From: JASJBU01 sp965372385
Lineage (GTDB): Bacteria > Pseudomonadota > Gammaproteobacteria > Chromatiales > Chromatiaceae
Direction: 5' to 3'
NCBI GenBank assembly: GCA_965372385.1
Contig: CBDVCD010000262.1
Span: forward strand, 1-5,122
DNA: 5,122 nucleotides
Below, piece by piece: positions 1 to 5,122 of this stretch. Within the stretch, counting starts at the first letter, position 1. Each line of letters begins with the position of its first letter. The notes below the pieces were generated by a model. That model was not told where the DNA came from. It saw only the letters and a program-made list of their open reading frames with translations, and made no database searches. The translations under genes were made by a program, and so were the position numbers.

Positions 1-1785
1 TTAATGCCCCACATACAGCGATTCAACTACCTCTGCATACTGTTTCAATATCCGGCCGCGGCGCGCCTTCATAGTCGGTGTTATCAGGCCGTTATCCACT
101 GTCCAGGGTTCACGAATAGAGGCGACCCGGCGGATCTGTGCAAACCCCGGGAAGCTGTCCAGGTGTCCTGAGATGCGATTGATCAGCCTTGTCTCCGCTT
201 GTTCACTGGTATCTTCGGGATCAATCGAAAGCTGTTCACAGATCTCCTGATTGAGAATCACGAGCGCGGAGAGGTAGGGACGTCCTTCACCGATCACCAG
301 CACTTGATCGAACAGGTTATCGAGCCCGATACACATCTCCATGTCCGCGGGTGGCACCTTCTCCCCGTTCGCCATTACGATGATCTCCTTGAGGCGGCCG
401 GTGATGAAGATATGGTGGTCCTCGATCCTGACCTGGTCGCCGGTATGCAGCCAGCCACCCCCATTTATAACCTCTGAGCTGGCCTTGGCATTGTTCCAGT
501 AACCGAGCATCACGCAGGGGCTACGGCTGAATAACTCGCCATCAGCGCCAATCTTCACCTCGATGCCAGGCAAGACGACTCCCACACTGGCCGGCACATT
601 ATCTTCCATCGGGTTTGCGGAGATGATCGGGCTGGTCTCAGTCAGGCCATAACCCTGTAGAATCGGTATGCCAAGAGCGATAAAGACCTTGGCGATGTCG
701 GGGGTCAGTGGTGCGCCGCCAGAGACGGCAAACCGCAGCTGCCCTCCGAGTTTCCCCTGAATCTTACTGGCGACCAGTCGGTTCAAGAGAGGCCAGAGGA
801 GTAATTTAGGTGACCAGGAGGTACGCCGCTGCTGATATTCAAAGCGCAACCAGCCAGTTTCCACGGCGCTATTGAAGATCTTCCGGGCCAGGTTGGAATC
901 CTCTGCCAGTTTCTCCTGGATCTTGGCATTGACTCGTTCAAAGATACGCGGTACCGCGATCAAGATAGTGGGCCTGATGCTGAGCAGATCCTCGCCCAGT
1001 TGGGGAATAGATCTGGCGTAGGCCACGGTCGCGCCCGCCACCATCGGGGTGTAGTAACCAATGGTGCGTTCCAGGCTGTGCGACAGGGGCAGGAAGGAGA
1101 GGAACTTGTCACTGGGATAGACCGAAATCAGTTGCAGGCCGGCGGAAATATTCCACAGGATGTTGTGGTGGCTCAGCATGACGCCCTTGGAACGGCCCGT
1201 GGTGCCCGATGTATAGACAATGCTGGCAAGTGACGCCGGCTCCAGATCGAGTACCTGTAATTCCCTGTCGGTGGATTCCGCTAGCCACTCATCGATAAAT
1301 ACCAGACGGGCCTGCAGCCCACTGGGGTCGACGGGCTCCAGGGTGACGATGCGACTCAGTCCCGCCAGTTGGTTACGGATCTGCTGCAGGGCCTGCCACT
1401 GTTCATTACTCTCGAGCAGCAACAGACGGACGCCGGCGTCCTGCAAGATGTAGCCGATGTTTTCAGGCCGGTCGTTGGTGTAGACCGGTACGGTCACCAG
1501 CCCCAGGCCCTGGGCCGCCAGATCGAACATGACCCACTCCCGGCAGTTTCTGAGCATGATGGCCACCCGATCGCCTGGTTGCAGCTCTTCCTGGCTGAAA
1601 GCGGCCTGCCAGCGGGCCACCTGCTGAGACATCTCCCGCCAGCTCATCTCCTGCCATTGCTGGCTGAAGTCGTCGTATTGGATGTAGGCGGTCTTGTCGG
1701 GAGTGCGTCTCACGCGTTCCTGAAAAACAGCGGCGAGGGTGTCAGCTACTGACAGGGGGATAATGTCGGTCTTCTGTTCCTTCAT
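1..1785 (-). CDS. Long-chain acyl-CoA synthetase (AMP-forming fatty acid-CoA ligase)
   Basis: Activates free fatty acids to acyl-CoA through an acyl-adenylate using ATP and CoA, supplying substrate to the beta-oxidation enzymes encoded upstream. Counting from the ATG at 1785 (594 residues), the ATP-binding loop YTSGTTGRSKG is at 191-201, the FLPLSHSLER segment typical of long-chain synthetases at 231-240, the adenylate motif GYGLTETSP at 378-386, and WLHTGD ends at the ribose-binding Asp450. The hinge-region GRLKEIIVMANGEKV runs from 463, and the C-terminal TPTMKARR contains Lys573 as the likely catalytic lysine. All expected motifs are present and the length is normal for the AMP-binding long-chain family (like mycobacterial FadD15). 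No signal peptide or membrane segment is evident. The frame is open back to a TTG at 1815, three bases after the fadJ stop, adding ten residues. Neither start has a clear ribosome site; ATG was chosen because family similarity begins after it. The TAA stop is on bases 3-1. Chain-length specificity is inferred from family type. Confidence 0.92.
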   Translation of the reverse strand: MKEQKTDIIPLSVADTLAAVFQERVRRTPDKTAYIQYDDFSQQWQEMSWREMSQQVARWQAAFSQEELQPGDRVAIMLRNCREWVMFDLAAQGLGLVTVPVYTNDRPENIGYILQDAGVRLLLLESNEQWQALQQIRNQLAGLSRIVTLEPVDPSGLQARLVFIDEWLAESTDRELQVLDLEPASLASIVYTSGTTGRSKGVMLSHHNILWNISAGLQLISVYPSDKFLSFLPLSHSLERTIGYYTPMVAGATVAYARSIPQLGEDLLSIRPTILIAVPRIFERVNAKIQEKLAEDSNLARKIFNSAVETGWLRFEYQQRRTSWSPKLLLWPLLNRLVASKIQGKLGGQLRFAVSGGAPLTPDIAKVFIALGIPILQGYGLTETSPIISANPMEDNVPASVGVVLPGIEVKIGADGELFSRSPCVMLGYWNNAKASSEVINGGGWLHTGDQVRIEDHHIFITGRLKEIIVMANGEKVPPADMEMCIGLDNLFDQVLVIGEGRPYLSALVILNQEICEQLSIDPEDTSEQAETRLINRISGHLDSFPGFAQIRRVASIREPWTVDNGLITPTMKARRGRILKQYAEVVESLYVGH

Positions 1786-1818
1786 GTTGGATGTGTCATA
1801 GCTATTGTTAATCAAGTT
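1786..1818 (-). other. Junction between fadJ and the acyl-CoA synthetase gene
   Basis: This AT-rich stretch separates the fadJ TAG stop (1821-1819) from the ATG used here for the synthetase. It is open in the synthetase frame and may itself be coding if the TTG at 1815 is the true start. I see no Shine-Dalgarno sequence before either start. The only symmetry is the 8-base palindrome ATAGCTAT (1798-1805) and a weak five-base inverted repeat (1807-1811 with 1824-1828), too weak for a terminator. The synthetase is therefore probably co-transcribed with fadJ and translated by reinitiation or from a weak site. Confidence 0.5.
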
Positions 1819-3855
1819 CTACTTTAACCATAGCATGTCAGGGTTAGCCCATCCTGAGTCGGCATGAAACTGCCCGCCATGACGCTGTTCCAGTTCATTC
1901 AGCTGGTGGCGCCGGTGCTCCAGACCACCGCTGCCGATGTAGTGCATGGGACCACCCCGGAAGGGCGCGAATCCGGTGCCGAAGATGACGCCTGCATCGA
2001 GCAGATCCGGATCTTCCACCACCCCCTCGCGCAAACAGGCCACTGCTTCGTTGAGCAGACGGAAGATCATGCGCTCGGTGAGGTCGTTGGGAAGATGGTA
2101 GTGAGCGGTTTTTCGCTCTAAGATCTTTTTTCCCTTCTGATAAGGGTAGAAGCCCTCACCGCTCTTGCGCCCGAGATGGTGCTGATTGACCATCGCCCGC
2201 AGCTTTTCCGGTATCTCAAGATGGTAGATCGGGGCCAGTTTTTCCGCTACCGCCAGGCAGATATCGAGTCCAACCCGGTCTGCCAGTTCCACCGGTCCCA
2301 TGGGCATACCGAAATCGATAGCGGCCTTATCGATGAGGCTGGGCGGTATGCCTTCCTCCACCAGTTCGATGGCCTCCAGCAGATAGGGCATCAGGATCCG
2401 GTTGACCAGAAAGCCCGGGCTGCTCTTCACCGGCAGGGGCAACCGGTCGATGGTGCGGGCAAAGGCGGCGCCCTTGCCGATCAGCTCCGGGTCTGTGTGT
2501 GCCCCATGCACTATCTCGACCAGCTGCATGCGGGCTACCGGGTTGAAGAAGTGCAGACCGATCAGCCGTGCCGGGTTTTTGAGTGACTCGCCGATGGTCT
2601 CCAGGGGAATGCTGGAGGTGTTGCTGGCCAGCAGGGCATCGGGCCGGGCCCTCTCTTCCAGCTCCCTGAACAGGTGTTGCTTGGCTGTTACGTCCTCGAA
2701 GATCGCCTCGATGACCAGATCCGCCTTACGTATGGCTAATCCCCCGGGGTCAGGCATCAATCGATCCATTGCCGCCTGTACCAGACGCCTGCTTTTCAGC
2801 TTGCGGCTGAACAGCTGGTGGGCCCGTCCCATGGCGTTCGAGAGATATTGCGCCTTGCGGTCCTGCAGGCTGACCCGCATGCCCTTCAGTGCACACCAGG
2901 CCGCGATATCGCCGCCCATGATGCCGCCGCCAACCACATGCACATGGGCCGGTTTGAAGTCACTGTCACCAGCCAGGGATTTGAGCCGCTCCTGCAGAAA
3001 GAAGACCCGGAGCAGATTCTGCGCCGTCTCACCAGTCAGCAGCTGGCCGAGCTGGCTGGCCTCACTGGCGAACATCGCCGGCCGGTCACCGCCATACCGC
3101 TTCCAGTGTTCGATCAGGGCAAAGGGGGCAGGATAGTGGTCTGGCTTGACCTGCCTGGCGGTCTCTCTGCGCAGGATGGGGGCAAGCAGATGACGGGCAG
3201 GTGCGGTATTGAGCGACCGTTGCAGCAGGGGTGCCTGGCGGGTTGGAGGTCGGGTTTCGAGCAACCTTCTGGCAGCCGCCTTCAGCTGCCGCTCCGGTGC
3301 TATCTGATCCACCAGCCCCATCCGTTGAGCGGAGCGGCTGCTGATACCGCGACCACTCAGCATCAATCTCAGGGCAGGCAGGGGGCCAATGCGCTCGATG
3401 CAGCGAACGCTGCCGCCATAGCCGGGAAAGAGACCCAGGCGAACCTCGGGAAAACTGAGACGGGTATTCTCGTCATCCCGGGCGATCCGGTAGGTACAGG
3501 CGAGGGCCAGCTCCAGACCGCCACCCAGACAGAAGCCGTGAATCAGGGCCAGGCTGGGGAAGGGCAGCTCCTCCAATCGTTGGAACAGCTGGTGGACCCC
3601 GTGAATCTGCTTTTCCACCTCCAGAGGGTCGGTTTCCCCCTGAAACGCTTTGACGTCCGCGCCGGCAATGAAGCCGTTCTGCTTGTCGGAGAGGATGATC
3701 ACTCCGTTGAGGGTGAGCCGTTCCAAGCGCTCCAATACGGCGGCGAATTCCTCCAGTGCCTGTTGGGAGAGGAGATTGACCGGGCTCTCCGCATGATTGA
3801 AATGGAGCCAGCCGATCCCGTCAGAATCTGTTTCCAGTCGCCAGTGTCTGTTCAT
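1819..3855 (-). CDS. fadJ: FadJ-type multifunctional enoyl-CoA hydratase / 3-hydroxyacyl-CoA dehydrogenase (alpha subunit)
   Basis: A 678-residue fusion enzyme that hydrates trans-2-enoyl-CoA and then oxidises L-3-hydroxyacyl-CoA with NAD+, passing 3-ketoacyl-CoA to the thiolase encoded just upstream. The crotonase domain (about 1-190) has the oxyanion segment FIAGAD (62-67), Glu115 in LGGGLELALAC and Glu137 in FPEVRLGLFPG; these match the two catalytic glutamates of FadB (119 and 139). A helical linker (about 190-300) leads to the Rossmann domain, with GGGIMGGDIA at 309-318. Ser414 (SNTSS), His435 (GLHFFNP), Glu447 (VEI) and Asn485 (GFLVNR) keep the spacing of FadB Ser429, His450, Glu462 and Asn500. 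Two dehydrogenase C-terminal domains follow (about 482-575 and 590-675), the second with FGTGFAPFRGGP. It is somewhat shorter than E. coli FadJ (714) or FadB (729) but lacks no domain. The usual PGxGGTQR loop reads PGYGGSVR. The start is fixed by GGAGG and the ATGA overlap. FadJ rather than FadB is favoured by the LGGGLELALAC match and the thiolase-first order. Confidence 0.95.
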   Translation of the reverse strand: MNRHWRLETDSDGIGWLHFNHAESPVNLLSQQALEEFAAVLERLERLTLNGVIILSDKQNGFIAGADVKAFQGETDPLEVEKQIHGVHQLFQRLEELPFPSLALIHGFCLGGGLELALACTYRIARDDENTRLSFPEVRLGLFPGYGGSVRCIERIGPLPALRLMLSGRGISSRSAQRMGLVDQIAPERQLKAAARRLLETRPPTRQAPLLQRSLNTAPARHLLAPILRRETARQVKPDHYPAPFALIEHWKRYGGDRPAMFASEASQLGQLLTGETAQNLLRVFFLQERLKSLAGDSDFKPAHVHVVGGGIMGGDIAAWCALKGMRVSLQDRKAQYLSNAMGRAHQLFSRKLKSRRLVQAAMDRLMPDPGGLAIRKADLVIEAIFEDVTAKQHLFRELEERARPDALLASNTSSIPLETIGESLKNPARLIGLHFFNPVARMQLVEIVHGAHTDPELIGKGAAFARTIDRLPLPVKSSPGFLVNRILMPYLLEAIELVEEGIPPSLIDKAAIDFGMPMGPVELADRVGLDICLAVAEKLAPIYHLEIPEKLRAMVNQHHLGRKSGEGFYPYQKGKKILERKTAHYHLPNDLTERMIFRLLNEAVACLREGVVEDPDLLDAGVIFGTGFAPFRGGPMHYIGSGGLEHRRHQLNELEQRHGGQFHADSGWANPDMLWLK

Positions 3856-5122
3856 GCCGCCTCCACTATCATGGCGCCGCCCTGACCTCCGCCGATACAG
3901 AGACTTGCCATGCCCCGTTGGGCGCCCTGATGCCGTAGCGTCTTCAGCAGGTGCAGCACCAGCCGTGCGCCACTGGCGCCAACCGGATGGCCGATGCTGA
4001 TGGCGCCGCCATCGACGTTCAGACGCTCCTCTGGGATGGGATCGAAGGGGGAATTGATACCCACCTCGTCGCGCAGATAGTCCCCATCCCGCCAGGCCGC
4101 CAGGCAGGCCAGTACCTGGGCGGCAAAGGCCTCGTTGATCTCCCAGTAATCGATGGCGCCGCTGTTCAGTTGGTTGCGTTGCAGCAGCCGTGCCATGGCA
4201 TGCACCGGACCCAACCCCATCTGGGCGGGATCGAGGGCGGCCCATTGGGTATCAACAATGCGCCCCAACACCGGCAGAGCCAATTTTTCCACGGCCGCTT
4301 CAGATGCCAGCAACAGCAGGGCGGCCCCATCCGTCACCTGAGCACTGTTGCCCGCGGTGACCTGTCCCACCGGCCGGTCGAACACCGGCCGGAGTCTCGC
4401 CAGCTTCTCCATGCTGCTGTCGCCGCGCAGGCCATCGTCCCACTCATGGAGCCGGCCCGCGGGGTCGAACAGGGGTTCAATCTCATCCAGGCGGTTCTCT
4501 TCGAGGGCTTGTGCCAGCCGCTGATGGCTGCGCAGAGCGAAATCATCCATCGCCAGGCGGGAGATACTGAAGCGCCAGGCCAGGTTTTCCGCGGTTTGCC
4601 CCATGGAGAGCCCGACCACCGGGTCGGTAAGGCCGCGCAGCAGGGCGATGATCAGTTGGAAATGGTCGGGCCGCAGCCGGACGAGATGACGGCCCCGGGA
4701 CCTGAGCCCCTTCGCCCGGTTCCAGTCCGCCAGCCAGCCGAGCATCTTCTCATTGAGCAGGACCGGGTGGTGGCTCATGGCCTCGGTACCCCCGGCCAGG
4801 ACCAGATTGGCCTGGCCGCTGGCGATCTCCCGCGCGGCACTATCCAGCGCCTGCAGGCCGGAGGCACAGTTGCGCTGCACGGTCCAGGCGGGAACCCGTT
4901 CGCCGCAACCCAGGCGCAATGCGACGACCCGGGCGATGTTGGCCTCATCGGGTCCGGAGGAGACGCAGCCCAGGATCACTTCGTCGAGCTGTTGTGGGGC
5001 AAAGGACTGGCGGGCCAGCAGCGGACGTCCGGCGCCCACCGCCAGGTCCGAGGCGCGAAAGGGTCCGGGTCTTCCCTGCGCCCGGAGAAAAGGAGTGCGA
5101 CTGCCATCGATGATGTAAACCG
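3852..5122 (-). CDS. fadI: 3-ketoacyl-CoA thiolase (acetyl-CoA C-acyltransferase), FadI/HADHB type, 5' end cut by window edge
   Basis: Catalyses the last step of beta-oxidation: CoA-dependent cleavage of 3-ketoacyl-CoA to acetyl-CoA and an acyl-CoA two carbons shorter. It is expected to be the beta subunit of a cytoplasmic trifunctional complex. The frame stays open to the right edge, giving 422 complete codons. Numbering from the first (Val at 5120-5118), the protein begins with the thiolase N-terminal strand VYIIDGSRTPF, so only a few residues should be missing (E. coli FadI has 436). A GTG at 5039 is internal, not the start. The nucleophilic Cys85 lies in QRNCASG, followed by LAGGTEAMS; NEAFAAQ is at 329-335, His378 in GHPVGASGAR, and the second catalytic Cys408 in CIGGGQGGAM. 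The middle part, with GLSMGQTAE, RSHQRLAQA and LRPVFDRPVGQVTAGNS, follows FadI and mitochondrial HADHB. NEAF and CIGG instead recall FadA, where FadI has HEAF and CAAGG. The TGA stop overlaps the next gene's ATG. Thiolase function is secure; the exact subfamily is less so. Confidence 0.95.
   Translation of the reverse strand, partial: VYIIDGSRTPFLRAQGRPGPFRASDLAVGAGRPLLARQSFAPQQLDEVILGCVSSGPDEANIARVVALRLGCGERVPAWTVQRNCASGLQALDSAAREIASGQANLVLAGGTEAMSHHPVLLNEKMLGWLADWNRAKGLRSRGRHLVRLRPDHFQLIIALLRGLTDPVVGLSMGQTAENLAWRFSISRLAMDDFALRSHQRLAQALEENRLDEIEPLFDPAGRLHEWDDGLRGDSSMEKLARLRPVFDRPVGQVTAGNSAQVTDGAALLLLASEAAVEKLALPVLGRIVDTQWAALDPAQMGLGPVHAMARLLQRNQLNSGAIDYWEINEAFAAQVLACLAAWRDGDYLRDEVGINSPFDPIPEERLNVDGGAISIGHPVGASGARLVLHLLKTLRHQGAQRGMASLCIGGGQGGAMIVEAA
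3860..3864 (-). promoter_or_regulatory. Shine-Dalgarno site of the fadJ homologue within the thiolase 3' end
   Basis: Read on the minus strand, GGAGG lies four bases before the ATG at 3855-3853, inside the thiolase codons for Val-Glu-Ala near its C-terminus. The ATG overlaps the thiolase stop as ATGA (3855-3852). A strong ribosome site plus stop/start overlap indicates translational coupling, which would keep the two subunits of one complex in balance. It also selects this ATG over the long open extension upstream (to 4245), which runs through the thiolase gene in another frame. Confidence 0.75.

Noticed and set aside
1807..1828. Possible stem-loop or terminator between fadJ and the synthetase (gttaa ... 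ttaac).
   Set aside because: It has only five, mostly A-T, pairs with a 12-base loop and no T-run, and overlaps the fadJ stop region; it is indistinguishable from chance.
2818..3885. A 355-codon plus-strand open frame opposite fadJ, and a 244-codon one at 2402-3136.
   Set aside because: Both are antisense to a well-supported fadJ gene with intact motifs, and their translations show no recognisable domain. Long antisense frames are expected in GC-rich coding DNA.
3856..4245. In-frame open extension of 130 codons upstream of the fadJ ATG, which would give an 808-residue protein.
   Set aside because: It lies inside the thiolase gene in another frame, is Arg/Gly-rich without family resemblance, and the crotonase domain begins right at the ATG preceded by GGAGG.
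5037..5039. GTG at 5039 as the thiolase start.
   Set aside because: The same frame continues upstream to the window edge and encodes the conserved thiolase N-terminal strand (VYIIDGSRTPF), so the true start is outside the window.
4753..5118. Plus-strand open frames opposite the thiolase 5' part.
   Set aside because: They are shadows rich in Arg, Ser and Pro opposite the conserved thiolase N-terminal domain.

Overview
The window holds three consecutive genes on the minus strand. They form most of a compact fatty-acid beta-oxidation operon, read from the right edge to the left: a FadI/HADHB-type 3-ketoacyl-CoA thiolase (5' end beyond the window), a FadJ-type bifunctional enoyl-CoA hydratase/3-hydroxyacyl-CoA dehydrogenase, and a long-chain acyl-CoA synthetase. 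Nearly every base is coding. No RNA gene, mobile element, CRISPR array or convincing terminator is visible, and no intergenic stretch exceeds about 35 bases.

Layout: 5122-3852 is the thiolase, complete at its C-terminus and probably lacking only a few N-terminal residues. Its TGA stop overlaps the ATG of the FadJ homologue (3855-1819) in an ATGA arrangement, with a GGAGG ribosome-binding site inside the last thiolase codons. The acyl-CoA synthetase follows (1785-1, or from a TTG at 1815). It lies in the same reading frame as fadJ, just behind the fadJ TAG stop, and ends with a TAA on the first three bases of the window. Any transcription terminator or further operon genes therefore lie to the left, and the promoter lies to the right.

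Function: the synthetase activates a free fatty acid to acyl-CoA at the cost of ATP. After acyl-CoA dehydrogenation (no such gene is visible here), the FadJ homologue hydrates the enoyl-CoA and oxidises the 3-hydroxyacyl-CoA with NAD+. The thiolase then cleaves the 3-ketoacyl-CoA to acetyl-CoA and a shortened acyl-CoA. FadI and FadJ homologues normally form one trifunctional complex, which fits the overlapping genes.

Organism: the moderately high GC (about 60% by spot counts), the fadI-fadJ order and the protein motifs suggest a proteobacterium, most likely a gammaproteobacterium. This is an inference from general resemblance. I see no previously undescribed system here. The points worth a second look are an atypical active-site motif combination in the thiolase, the in-frame fadJ/synthetase junction with an uncertain start codon, and an apparent GC gradient along the operon.
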